Source of the DNA: Guyanagaster necrorhizus
Lineage: Eukaryota > Basidiomycota > Agaricomycetes > Agaricales > Physalacriaceae
DNA length: 64,000 bases
Reading direction: 5' to 3'
NCBI RefSeq assembly: GCF_019112545.1
Contig: NW_025064880.1
Location: 435,337 to 499,336 of the forward strand
Shown: in pieces, positions 11,501-22,703 of the stretch
Position numbering within the stretch: position 1 is the stretch's first letter
How the letters are laid out: each line of letters begins with the position of its first letter
The notes under the pieces: model-generated
What the model was told of the DNA's origin: nothing
Databases searched by the model: none
The model's input: only the letters and a program-made list of their open reading frames with translations
Position numbers and translations under genes: made by a program

Positions 11501-14365
11501 CGTTCGGTGGAAACACGGAACGGTTGGAGAAAGAGCTTGAGCGTATGGCTAGACGGAAGTTTAAGTTTACCATTTCCATGCAACGGTACGCCAAGTTCAA
11601 CAAGGAGGAGCAAGAGAACGCAGAGTTCCTTCTCCGCGCGTATCCTGACCTGCAGATTGCCTATCTCGATGAAGAGCCTGGCCCCAAAGGTGGTGACCCT
11701 CGCCTTTTCTCCACCCTCATCGATGGACATTCCGAACTTGACGAGGAGACTGGCCGGCGAAGACCGAAGTTCCGTGTAGAACTTCCTGGAAATCCAATTT
11801 TGGGTGATGGTAAATCCGACAATCAAAACCATGCTATTATATTCTATCGAGGCGAATACTTGCAGCTCATTGACGCCAACCAGGACAACTATTTGGAGGA
11901 ATGTCTGAAGATCCGGAACATTCTTGGAGAATTTGAAGAATACTCGGTCTCCAGCCAGAGTCCGTACGCGCAGTGGGGGCATAAAGAGTTCAGCAAGTCG
12001 CCCGTGGCCATCGTCGGTACCCGAGAGTACATTTTCTCCGAGAACATTGGTGTACTCGGTGATATCGCCGCCGGTAAGGAACAGACTTTCGGTACCATGA
12101 CGGCTCGTGCATTGGCGTGGATTGGTGGCAAGTTGCACTATGGTCACCCTGACTTCTTGAACGCAACCTTCATGAACACTCGAGGAGGAGTATCCAAGGC
12201 GCAGAAGGGTCTCCACCTCAATGAGGACATCTTCGCCGGAATGAATGCATTTGGTCGCGGTGGTCGTATCAAGCACTCGGAGTACTACCAGTGTGGTAAA
12301 GGGCGTGATCTTGGTTTTGGCACCATTTTGAACTTCCAGACCAAGATCGGAACTGGTATGGGTGAACAGATGCTCAGTCGAGAATATTATTATCTGGGAA
12401 CACAGCTACCCATCGATCGATTCCTCACGTTTTATTACGGTCATCCGGGTTTCCATATTAACAACATCCTCGTCATCTATTCCATCAAGATTTTCATGGT
12501 CACGCGTACGCTACTCTCTCTTTCCGTTTTTGATTCTTACACTTACCCACATATAGTCCTGTATCTTGGAACTCTCAACAAGCAACTTTTGATTTGCAAG
12601 GTTGACTCTCAAGGAAATGTTTTGGGTGGTCAACCAGGATGTTATAACCTCATCCCTGTGTTTGATTGGATTCGCCGTTGCATTATCTCCATTTTCTTGG
12701 TTTTCTTCATCGCCTTCTTGCCGTTGTTTTTGCAAGGTACGTTAATTGCTACTCCTGTGTAATTGATTCCAACTTTCTTCGCAGAACTGGTCGAAAGGGG
12801 CACAGGCAAAGCTTTGCTTCGCTTGGGAAAGCATTTCCTTTCCCTTTCCCCCATTTTCGAAGTATTCTCTACGCAGATCTACTGCCAGTCTATCCTCAGC
12901 AATCTGACTTTCGGAGGCGCCCGGTATATCGCTACAGGTCGAGGCTTTGCTACCAGTCGAATCAACTTCAGTATCTTGTACTCACGTTTCGCTGGACCCA
13001 GCATCTATATGGGTATGCGAAACCTGCTGCTGCTGTTATATGCTACCATGGCTATCTGGATCCCCCATTTAATTTACTTTTGGGCGTCGGTGTTATCCCT
13101 TTGCATCGCTCCGTTCCTCTTCAACCCGCATCAATTCTCATTTGCCGATTTCATTATCGATTACAGGGAATTCTTGCGATGGATGTCTCGGGGCAACTCT
13201 CGTACAAAAACCAGCAGCTGGTATGGATACTGCAGATTGTCACGTACGATGATTACCGGCTACAAGAAGAAGAAGCTTGGACATCCTTCTGATAAGCTCG
13301 CTGGTGATGTGCCCCGCGCTGGATGGAGGACCGTCATATTCTCTGAAATTATATGGCCCATTTGCACGGCGATCATATTCGTGAACGCGTATATGTTTGT
13401 AAAGTCATTCCCAGATTCAGATGGCAACCAGAACCCCAGCCCACTGATCAGGATATGCCTTATCGCAGTTGGCCCCGTCGTCTGGAATGCCGCCGTGCTT
13501 ATCATACTCTTTTTCATCTCGCTGTCGTTGGGTCCCATGATGGAATCTTGGGCCAAGTTTGGTTCGGTAATGGCTGCATTGGCACATGGATCTGCTCTCT
13601 TCGGTATCATCGCGTTTTTCGAGTTCTTCGTAAGTCTTGCCTTACGACTCTCCGAGGTGGATGTCTCATCAGAATTGGTAGTGGTTCTTGGAACTTTGGG
13701 ACGCGTCTCATGCTGTTTTGGGCGTCTTGTCAATCGTTGCCATCCAACGGGCAATTCAAAGAATTCTTATCGCCGTTTTCTTGACCCGGGAGTTCAAACA
13801 CGATGAGACCAATAGGGCATGGTGGACTGGCAAATGGTATGGAAGAGGTCTAGGAACATCAGCAATGTCACAACCTGCTCGAGAGTACATTGTCAAGATT
13901 GTCGAGATGTCCTTGTGGAGCTCGGATTTCTTAATGGCTCACATCTTGATGATAATTCTGACGCCTCCACTTCTCATACCGTTTGTTAACCAACTACACT
14001 CTACGATGTTGTGTACGTGATGCGTTCGTTTGCTAGGAGCTGTTACCTAATTTTTTTCTTTAGTCTGGTTGCGACCTTCGAAACAAATACGAGCTCCACT
14101 GTTCTCGACAAAGCAGAAGAGGCAGCGGAGATGGATTGTATGCCTGTCTGTATCCTCCCGCTTAGCTTGTAACTAAGGCGTATGCGTCTAGGTCATCAAG
14201 TATACCTTGCTCTATGTTATCGTGATTAGCTTTTTGATATCTTTGATTGTTTTGCGTATGTTCCCTTCGTATCGACTCGTTGAAATTCTAATTAACTTGT
14301 CACAAACAGCCGCTATCTTCCGCAATTCCATTACGTTTGACTGCACAATCTGCAAGAGTATTTAA
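8537..14365 (+). CDS. FKS1: 1,3-beta-glucan synthase catalytic subunit (GT48)
   Basis: Polymerises UDP-glucose into 1,3-beta-glucan at the plasma membrane, the main cell-wall fibre. Exons: 8537-8753, 8864-9090, 9140-9748, 9800-10795, 10843-12505, 12557-12736, 12785-13629, 13682-14012, 14064-14137, 14192-14255, 14310-14365. They sum to 5262 nt, giving 1753 residues, the normal FKS length. Residues 1-100 are Pro/Gly/Gln-rich. The FKS1 domain follows ([20 protein letters not shown]), then a membrane block, the cytosolic synthase domain ([83 protein letters not shown]), and a large C-terminal membrane block. Hot spot 1 reads FLASSFSSP (575-583) and hot spot 2 DWIRRCII (1274-1281), both unlike ascomycete Fks1. 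The last exon adds a short Cys-containing tail (FDCTICKSI). Confidence 0.97.
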
Positions 14366-14957
14366 CGATCTAACACCATTTCAACTGACACGATACCTGT
14401 CTGGCTTGGCTGATACTTAGTGCATATATTCACACCGTATCGCAGTTTTTCTTTACCCTGTACACCGTCGTGGTAGTAGCACGACCATAATTTTTGGACG
14501 GAACCGCCAAGTTTTTGGTAAATATATGTCTTTTCCTGATGCATACACCTGCCCCGAGATACACATTTTGGTGAATCATAAAGGAGGTAAGGGGGGGTTG
14601 GCCCTCAACACGTAGTCAGTTAGCAACTTCAAACCGATCGCGATCGGACCCACCTCTTGTATTTTTACATTCTTGCCGCAATAGAGTCGTTTTCTATTCT
14701 ATTGCGCGCGTTCAGTGTTCCCCGACCACGGTCAGGGATCCACATCCTTTGGAAAGGATATCAGGAATGACTGGATGTGTTGCAACTTATGATAAAAGTA
14801 TATACATATCCCATGGCAGTCCGAGGCAAGCATTGTTACTAGTTAGTCCTCAGTGCAATGCATCACGTTTCTATCAGTGGCTGTGCCATCCTCATGTGCC
14901 GCAATCCAAGTTGTCACACGTTTTGTGACGCGAATGATTCAGTCCTCGGAGTAGGAG
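14366..14957. other. Intergenic region between FKS1 and FHIP-like gene
   Basis: Contains the FKS1 3' flank and the promoter of the downstream plus-strand gene. A GTATATACATATCCC stretch near 14800 is the only TATA-like element I noticed. No exon with protein similarity was found. Confidence 0.4.
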
Positions 14958-17900
14958 ATGGACTACTTCTCCAAATTTCTTCGTACTGGCACGCAGTCGA
15001 CACCCAAGCTACCTACAGATCACGCGCAGGAGTTCCACAAGTCCTGGAATTTTATTAATGTCCGCTCGTCTTGATTTTCTTTTCGAGGCCTTCTCATCTT
15101 TTACCAGAATACCCTGCTGTATCCTGACGAACGGCAATTGAGCCGAGGAATAAAATCCACAGATGTTCCAGCTCACCTTCAATCACTTGTTGATACTCTT
15201 GTGCTTGAGTCGATGCGAACGGAAGAAGGGTGCGTGTCATACGTTATACCAAATGAACGCAATTCAACCATACATACTTTCAGTACGACGGGGGCTTGTC
15301 TGGAGTACCTTCTCAAGAATGGTAAATATTCCATGGAAAACCAGTGATCAACTATCTCACGGCTTCTAGATGTACTTGGTACGCTCGTTCGATTGAGCGA
15401 AACGGATCGACCGTTTGGCATTCAAGCTGAAGTTCTCCGGGCCGTACAGAACATGGTCGTATTGTTAGACGAGCAATTCCTTGTCCACTCTGCGGTCCAC
15501 AGAGCTGTTCTAAGACTATTGCGAAATTGTGTTGGAGATGACATCCAGGAGCAACTGGACGGCCGCAACAAAGTCATGGGCGCCGCGGGTAATGCTGTGA
15601 GGAGTCAACCATCCGAATATGAAGAAGACTGTATGTCATCCGATTTCAATGCTCCTATTGGCTTCTAACCTCTTTTCGGGTAGTGGTCAATCTTCTTTGT
15701 ATTCTTTGCAGTCGTATCCGGACCTACCGCGAGCTATTGATGATATTCTTCCACGACAAACATTGGTATCGGTCGGAGCCATTGTTTTCCGTTGAAGAGG
15801 AGAATGAGGATGATGAAGATGAGGACGAGAACTTCAGAAAATCACCACCAAGATCTCCATCTCCATCCCCCTCCCAAGCAACCGTGACATCGGCACCAGC
15901 ATCGTCATTGACGAAGAAACCTGAGTACGAGTTTCTTTTGTTCAACTATCTACTGCGTTTTGTACATCGTGAAGGTCAAATAGGCGATTTCGCACGTGCA
16001 GGTTTACTATTTCTCATGGATGTTGCCATGTCCCCGGGAGAGCCCGTGCATCGTCTAACCGGTGACGATTCCTCATCTTCTAAGTCGGCATCATCTCCGA
16101 CGGACCCAATCACGGATGCCGCTCTGGCATTGGCGGAGTACATTCTCGACGGTGATTTTTCAGAGGTCCTCGGTGCTGGTCTCGGAGCAGTCTATTCCCT
16201 CCTTCCAACGAAACTTGAGTACCCTCCTCCTAAAAGCACTCTGGAGAATGCCATGGTCATTGGCAGTACAGGTCTCGAAGACGAAGATGAGAAGGAAATG
16301 ATGGAAGTTGCCAGAGCCAAATCATTCGCCATGGGAGTAGAAGATGCTACGAATCCAGACTTCCGATCTCGTTTGGACCATTTCTTGAAACTCCTGGAAT
16401 TCTTGCAGGATGTTCTTCGGCGAAATGTTGTTCATGACTTTATGGATGCCTCGTCTCTTGTTGGCACAGCCATTGTTCACTCCATCCTTGATGCGGTCCG
16501 CAGAATATTCCTCGAAAATGTTTTGTATCCGTCAGTGTTAGAGTGCTCCGACATTGATGGTAGTGCCGTTGCGGTCATGTCTTATATCGAGATCATGATT
16601 CGAACCCTGCAAGATGGTCAGCTTGCTGATGCTCTTGTTGACTTTCTCATTAGTGAGGACAATGACGAGGTGCGGCTGAAACCGCGTCCGAATTCGGTGT
16701 TGAACTTGAGCACCAGTTCTGTGCCGCCGCAAGCCAGCTCGACGGTCAAGCAGCAGAAGCTGAGGCGGCGCAAGAGCAGTGCTATGGCCCTACTGGAGAT
16801 GGAAGCACCCGATACGCAGAAGCAGTCAGAATACTTTACCTCGATGGGCCGGTTTACTCTTAAGGACCTCCTGCTGACGAACCTCCGGTCAAAATCACAG
16901 TCAACAGCCACATCTGCTCTTCAACTATTTCAGACACTACTGCTGCAACGTCCACAGTTGTGTATAGACAAGATCATGATAGTCATTTTTGATCCCAAAG
17001 CAACTAGTTTTCCCCACCCTGCTTTGATATCAAGCCCCGTTGATTCAACACCGTGGGCGGAAAATGACGAAGACGACGAGATATTCATTTACCCTAGCTC
17101 GGAGGAGCCTAGCGTCCCTCTAGAAACCCCTAGTCCTCTATTCTACCAACCAGAAACAACATATTCCACCCACGAGCGTGAGATGGGCCTTTACCTCACG
17201 TTGGTATCCCGAGTTGATCCCTCGCACAATGCTGACCCTTTTAGTACGGGTTACGACCATTACCTTGGTGATGCCCTAATCTCTATACAAAGCCAGCGCG
17301 CATTTCGTGCTGGCCAGCTACCCGATCCGGAAGCAGGACAGAGCAGCAAGCATCGACTAAATGTCCACGACCCCATTCTTGACCTCATCCTTGAGTCTCT
17401 TAGGATATTTTTCTCAAATACGCCTGAATTTAACATTGCTTTGACGGGTGTTCTGGCGACGCTTGCAATGCATCCAGATAGATCGCTGGCTGGATGGTTG
17501 ACGTTTGCTGTCAATGATTCGCTTCCTGCAGAAGGAAAGGATTGGTTAGGGACATACGATGACGGGGACGACCGCTCAGTGGACTTCCAAATAGAAGAAC
17601 GACTCGAGGCAGAAGCCCAAGGTCTACCAGCTTCCAGCATGGATGAGAACTCAAGACCTATCGTGCACACAATCTTCCATGGACTCGTATCCCAGTTAGA
17701 GAAGTACCGCCAGGTTGTTGATGACTTTGACAAATTTCTGCTTGACCGTCGGCAAGGACTGCTGTTTTCTGAGAATCTCAATGATGCCTTGTCGTTGGCT
17801 ATCGAGATGTCCGAAGAGCAGGGGCGACCTGTACAGCCGGTTGATCCCATCCCGCAACCGCCGCCCTCAAAACCCAAGTCCAAGCCTTCAGCTTCCGCTT

Positions 17901-18337
17901 CCGCTTCTGCCCTTGTATCTTTTTTAACACCCAAAAAGAGCAAGGCTAAACTGGTATCGTCCGAAATATCTACACCTCCCAAGGCTTCGGAGAACAAGAG
18001 TCTCTTGTCGAGCCCTTTTGGAGCTCATTATCAAAAAACGGGTTCCATCACCGTGGAACCTCTTACAGCGCCTGCGCCCTCCTCGGGTCCATGGACACCC
18101 ACGAAGAGAACCTGGAATGCCGAAGAGGATGAGGTGTTTAGTTCAGGCTTCGCGGATAACCAGGAGCCCAATCCGTTTGTTGAAGAGGACGAAGTTGAGG
18201 TGAAGGAAAGTATGCCCACAGTGACATTATCTCGATTGCTGGACAATGTCGTGATTTTAGAGGAGAGTATGAAAGAACTAGTTGCTATCATCCATGCTCG
18301 ACGAAGCTTGGGGATTGATTCCGTTCGATATTTATAA
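14958..18337 (+). CDS. FHIP/RAI16-like protein (FTS-Hook-interacting protein homologue)
   Basis: ATG 14958 opens a 34-codon exon (MDYFSKFLRTGTQSTP..FHKSWNFIN), the typical RAI16-like N-terminus. An intron at 15060-15107 leads to NTLLYPDERQLSRGIKSTDV. Further short introns lie at about 15230-15285, 15320-15370 and 15630-15685. The RAI16-like core continues with TTGACLEYLLKN, DVLGTLVRLSETDRPFGIQ, LCILCSRIRTYRELLMIFFH, EFLLFNYLLRFVHREGQIGD and ARAGLLFLMDVAM. The long last exon also carries disordered acidic and Ser/Pro segments (EEENEDDEDEDENF and KPKSKPSASASASA). In other fungi FHIP joins FTS and Hook to couple early endosomes to dynein. I infer the same role from the conserved core. Total length is near 1000 residues. 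The apparent start at 15683 is only the last exon. Confidence 0.85.
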
Positions 18338-19004
18338 CCTGCTCTGATGGATTGTAATATTTGTATCAGCTATGTATTGGATTTGCGCATGCTCCGAAAA
18401 TGTATCATAACAGTACTTACATATGTTGTCAATTCTAGAAAGAGAGCTGTCTGGATCGCTGTTCTCGAACGGTGCGGCACTACTCGGTGGGATATTGACT
18501 AATACTGATCTCTAGCAATGCTTTACACCTGTTGCGTCTGCAGGGTCATCGTTTATGGTTTAGCAAGCATGGAGATTCCTCCCTCCCCTCCGCGGACATA
18601 TTTCTGACCTACCGCGCTCACGTGAGTAAAGTGGGTGAATGGCGATGAGGGCAAGCTATGTCCCGTCTTTGTCGTGGGCAATTTAGAACACGGATATAGG
18701 AAGAGCGGAGGCAATATAATTTTGGCAGATCCGAACTGTGTACTTGAACTACGGAAATCGCCCCGCAAATCGAACGGTAAACTAAGTGTAGGTAAATGTC
18801 CCGAAGAAATAGCCTTTGATTGCCGGTTAGACATTTAAGAATTTAGACGCGAATAATCGAAAATCGAAAAAAAAAAAGGTATCATCGACGCGAGAAAAAG
18901 CCCAAAAGTGATGGTATAATAGTAAACAGAATGTAAATAGTCCAGATAAATTTAATCCGAGTGCTAAGAACGTAGGGTAACAGTGCAGCTTGCCGGTAAG
19001 ATCT
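18338..19004. other. Intergenic region between convergent genes
   Basis: Sits between the 3' ends of the FHIP-like gene (plus) and the dual-specificity phosphatase gene (minus). It holds an 11-base poly-A run near 18870. Nothing else recognisable was seen. Confidence 0.4.
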
Positions 19005-19580
19005 TTAAGAAGTGAAGCGCCTGCCTGCAGCAGGCCTGCGCAAAGTTGCCTCCCAGTCCCTGAGGGCCTGGACGAAGCCAGAGTTTGGAGCAATGCATGC
19101 CCGCTCACGCTTCACGTAGGCAAAGGCGGTATCGTAGGACATACCGCGATTGCGGATAAGATAGGCAATGACAATCGAAGCGCTCCTGGACACGCCCTGC
19201 AAAATGATCAGATTGGATCAGACGAGCACAACACGTCATACCTGCTGACAGTGCACCAGTACGCTCTTCCCCCCTCGAAGACTCTGATCAATGTAATTGC
19301 ATGCCGCCTCCAAATGGCTCTTGATGTCGGCTGATGAGGTGTCGAGGATGGGGATCCGGTAGCAGTTGAACCCGTCTTTTTCAGAGAGCGGGAGCCACGG
19401 CGCATCCAGCACCTGCACGAGGTGGGTGATGTTTTTTTCGACGAGCGCCTCTTTTTCATGGATGGCGGCCAAGGAGCCCAGGTACAAGGCTCCCGTCGAC
19501 TGGGAGGCAGGTAGGATTTGGTGCATGGGAGTGCACATTGCTTGTTGAACGGCCAGGGAGAGAGAGTCGAATCGAATCAT
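19005..19580 (-). CDS. Dual-specificity protein phosphatase (atypical DSP)
   Basis: Two exons joined across a 45-nt intron (19197-19241). ATG 19580 starts MIRFDSLSLAVQQAM; the longer frame upstream would need a TTG start. The DSP fold is shown by ALYLGSLAAI near the start, ITHLVQVLDAPWLPL, YRIPILDTSSADIKSHL, and the catalytic loop VHCQQGVSRSASIVIAYLI, which matches HCx5R with Cys, Arg and the following Ser intact. The intron splits exactly inside this loop, between HCQQ and GVSRS. At about 175 residues it is a stand-alone catalytic domain without a MAP-kinase-binding or YVH1 zinc domain. The substrate cannot be told from sequence. Confidence 0.88.
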
Positions 19581-20594
19581 GGTAAGAGTTGTAGGTGGGT
19601 ATTGCTGCTGGATTCTGAAGCTGCTGCTCAACTCCAGCTAATGGATCCTGCTTTATATTCTTCCCCCCCCCCCCCCCCAATGAATATAACCCGTTCCAAC
19701 TTGTAATCAAGTTCCAAGTTGGTTCTCAGCCTCCAAATCACCGTAATACAAGATGCTTACTGCCTGTGGAATGCGGCACATGGGTGTAGGGGGAGAACAT
19801 TTTGTTGGCATTGTTGACGCTGACCTCGATTGACGTACCGAACTGGCCTGGTGGGCCTGCCTATCACCCCGCAAGGGACCAGATGTCTAGACTCGTGCCT
19901 AGCGGATCACTTTTCCCTTAATTTTCTTCAATGAACGCGCACAGCAGGCCAGCGACGTGTCCTGTTCGGAAGGGCGGTATGGTACTCTGTCTGTACTGGT
20001 TATCTATCAAAGGCACCACTCCCTGACCGTTCCTGCGGTGTTGGAATTGTGTTGGAACCTGAATGCGACGCCCCGACTCGGATCCGGGTCGTAAATACGA
20101 TCCTCGTATTACTTACCGTTGTGTCTGTCAGGTACCTCCTCGACGCGATATTAGTCGTTCCTTGATCATGATGATTTATTTCACTGTTATCATCCCCCCT
20201 CATTTTTTTTTCAACGCGCTCTTCGCTTTCGAGTTCGCTCACACGGAATGCACTGCATGGACAGCATTCCTGTCTTTGTTCTCCAACGGATCCCCGGCTT
20301 TCTCGGTAGCTGCTATCGGAGGGTGATAGGAAGGCTGTGCAGGACGGCGGCCTTGACAAACGCCCTCGCCTTGTTTTTCGAGTAGCTTTGGCCTTATCGT
20401 TTTTCACTCACAGCTGAAAACAGACCTCGAGAAGCAAGCGGGAATTCGACGAAGCAGCCTTCCTTGTTCTCGCATTTGATCACATCCACCGGTAAGCATG
20501 ATGCTGTTCAGATCCTTCAATCAGACTCTAGTTGGCCTCCGGGTGAAAAAGAGTCGGCGACAAGATTAATGATCAGTCAAGATAATAATAACAT
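19581..20594. other. Intergenic region (about 1 kb) with a 16-base poly-C run
   Basis: Upstream of the phosphatase gene and downstream of the J-protein gene. A run of 16 C (19663-19678) lies just upstream of the phosphatase start, i.e. a poly-G on its coding strand. Open frames here are short and show no family motifs. Nothing else supported. Confidence 0.4.
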
Positions 20595-21712
20595 TCACTT
20601 AGATTTCGTTTTCTTCCCTTTGCTCTTTTTAACCTCTTCCCCTGAACTCCCACCGGTGGCCTTGTCCCCAAACAGCTGCTGTTGCAGTTTTTCAAACTCT
20701 GCACCGTCGATATCTGGTGGCGGTGGCGGAGCAGCGCGTTTAGATTTCTTCTTCGGCGCGTCGTCGCCATCGTCATCGCCAGCCCTACCACGCTTCTTCC
20801 CCTTGCCCTTAGATTTGGGTTCTGGCTCTGCGTATTTCGCGGCCAAGCCGTCGAAGAATACATCCATGCTTTTCTGACGCTTCTTGAGAATCAGTGCCTG
20901 AAGTGCAGAGGTATCTTCTTCTTGCTCGTCTTTCTCCTTTGCTTTGCCCTTGCCCTTTCCACCCTTGCCTTTTCGCTCGCCCACTTTGCCACTGCCGTAA
21001 AACTCGCCCCACACTCCGAGCTCCTTCGCCAACTTTTCAGCCTCCTTAGCCTCTTTTTCTCCTTGCTTCTTCCTGAGGAGTTGAGCTTTTTCGTCCTTGA
21101 TGCTGGACTCCCAAGTGCGCATGGAGGGTAGCTCCTTCTTACTGATAAGGTCAGAAATGATGACAATGAAGCGAGATTCATCTTCGTGTGTGGAATGAGG
21201 AATAAAGGTCATTATTTCCCCAAGAGACCCCTTCGTGTCAAGATAAGCCGACTTGAGGTCTGCTACCTCTTCGGCAGAGCCTAGACATTTGATTAAGAAA
21301 CTAACTGTAAATTAACGGCTAAAAGCGCACCTTGATACACTTTCTTCATGTCGTCAAGCTTTCCTCTGGTAACGCGATCGAAAAGGTCCTCAAAGTAGGC
21401 CTCCCAACCGTCTTCGCCTGGACTCAACCCGGGGCCTTCATCTGTCTTGCCTGTCTTGTCATACCGCTGCCTGCGTCTCTCGTCGCTCAGGACTGCATAT
21501 GCAAAGCCCACCTGCTGGAACTTTGTGGAAGCCACTGCTCTGGCAGATTCGGTAGCAGTCGCGTGCTTATCAGGGTGATAAATTAGGGCGAGTCGGCGGT
21601 AAGATTTCTTTATAGCGCCGATAGTAGCATCATCAGAAAGGCTAAGAACGGCGTACAGGTCGACGTCTTCTTGTCCGGGAAAGAATTGGGATATGGGATC
21701 CTGGTCGTCCAT
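20595..21712 (-). CDS. DNAJC9-type J-domain protein
   Basis: ATG 21712 gives MDDQDPISQFFPGQEDVDLY; the frame can be extended only to a GTG at 21754. The J domain covers residues about 17-90 with AIKKSYRRLALIYHPDKH containing the HPD triad that stimulates Hsp70, then KFQQVGFAYAVLSDERRR and RYDKTGKTDE. One intron near 21283-21330 joins KKVYQG to SAEEVADLKSAYLDTKGSL, a DNAJC9-like central helical region (MTFIPHSTHEDESRF). The C-terminus is long, Lys/Glu-rich and disordered, with repeated GKGKGK and a PKKKSKR nuclear signal, ending KSKGKKTKSK. Human DNAJC9 is a nuclear J protein and H3-H4 co-chaperone. I infer a similar nuclear role. Confidence 0.85.
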
Positions 21713-21837
21713 TGCGTTGTAGTCGTGGTCGTTGATTGTCAAAGTAGCAGACACGTGACGTCACAAACGCGTATCATCACATATTCTATAATAGGATTGT
21801 CCCTGTCCTAACTTAAATAATTGTAAATAACTTATTA

Positions 21838-22488
21838 TTACTGCAGAATATATGGAAACGTCTGGGTTGCCCAATTACCACATTCATTCAGGCCACCCAC
21901 CCACATGAGATACCATGTATATGAAAACATCACTCCGTATGAGCAGCCAGCGACCACCTGTGGCCACGTATGATGGCCCAGCCAAATTCGTGACATGACA
22001 ATCATGGCGGCCCAAGGAAGGATGATGATGGGAGGAAGTATCCGCGCCATCCACGTAGAAGGAAGACTCGGATGGATGGGGAGATAGGCACAGGCCAGAC
22101 TTATATACTCTGCAAAGAAAGTAATCGTCGCGGAATGGGTACTTGGCATCCTGATTGCTTTATCAGAGCACAAGATGGGACAACGGTAGTGGAGCTCACC
22201 CGTAGGTAACCTTTTTCTTCGCAGCTGTCATCGGTGGTGGCCGAGGCTGTCGGATAGCCTTTTTGATGAGCTTGACAGTCAGAGAACAGGAGACGGCTCC
22301 GCTGGCAAAATATATGACACCAGAGGACCGTGTATAGAGGATGAAGCAGGCTGTAAGGGTTGTGACGATACCGTTTGTCTGCATAGCGTTAGTTGGCTAT
22401 ATAAAAGAAAGAGAACTGTGAGAGAAAATACTCGTACATTGTCAAGGAATTTGAGCCATCGTGGCAATACACGTCCATCTTCAGCCAT
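21838..22488 (-). CDS. CAX4: PAP2-family dolichyldiphosphatase (CAX4/DOLPP1-type)
   Basis: Begins at ATG 22488 (MAEDGRVLPRWLKFLDN). Introns near 22385-22435 and 22145-22195 link it to TNGIVTTLTACFILYTRSSG and then to YGMPSTHSATITFF. The PAP2 signature is present in three parts: KKAIRQPRPP (motif 1), MPSTHSA (motif 2) and SRIWLGHHTWPQVVAG (motif 3, with the catalytic His). MPS-HS together with HTW-QV is closer to dolichyldiphosphatases than to phosphatidate phosphatases. Several hydrophobic segments indicate an ER membrane enzyme, and at roughly 180-190 residues it has the right size. The role would be recycling dolichyl pyrophosphate for N-glycosylation. The assignment to this subfamily is by motif style and is moderately sure. 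Confidence 0.72.
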
Positions 22489-22703
22489 CCTTAAGTAACA
22501 GGTTTCTGTTGGGTGTTCCTATTATCATATTAAACGAATTATTATAATTATCCCCGTTTGGTCATCTTGGCTAGTCACGTGTTGGGAATCAACGGAACGC
22601 GTTGGCGTACGCCTTTCTTGACTCCCGCCACTACATGCCACCCATCCATATCTCCGTTTCGCTTCTGTCATCCTTCTGTCGCCGTCCTGTGTATGCTTGA
22701 ATA
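22489..22703. promoter_or_regulatory. Short divergent promoter, PAP2 gene and SP/TP-rich gene
   Basis: Only 215 bases separate the two start codons. A CACGTG core (around 22575) and an AT-rich block (ATTATAATTATCC, around 22540) are visible. No coding exon fits. Confidence 0.45.

Noticed and set aside
11401..12276. 291-codon open frame antisense to FKS1
   Set aside because: It lies inside the largest FKS1 exon, shows no family motif, and is explained by codon bias of the coding strand.
15683..18337. Gene starting at 15683
   Set aside because: This is only the long last exon of the FHIP-like gene; typical N-terminal exons with the MDYFSKF start lie upstream.
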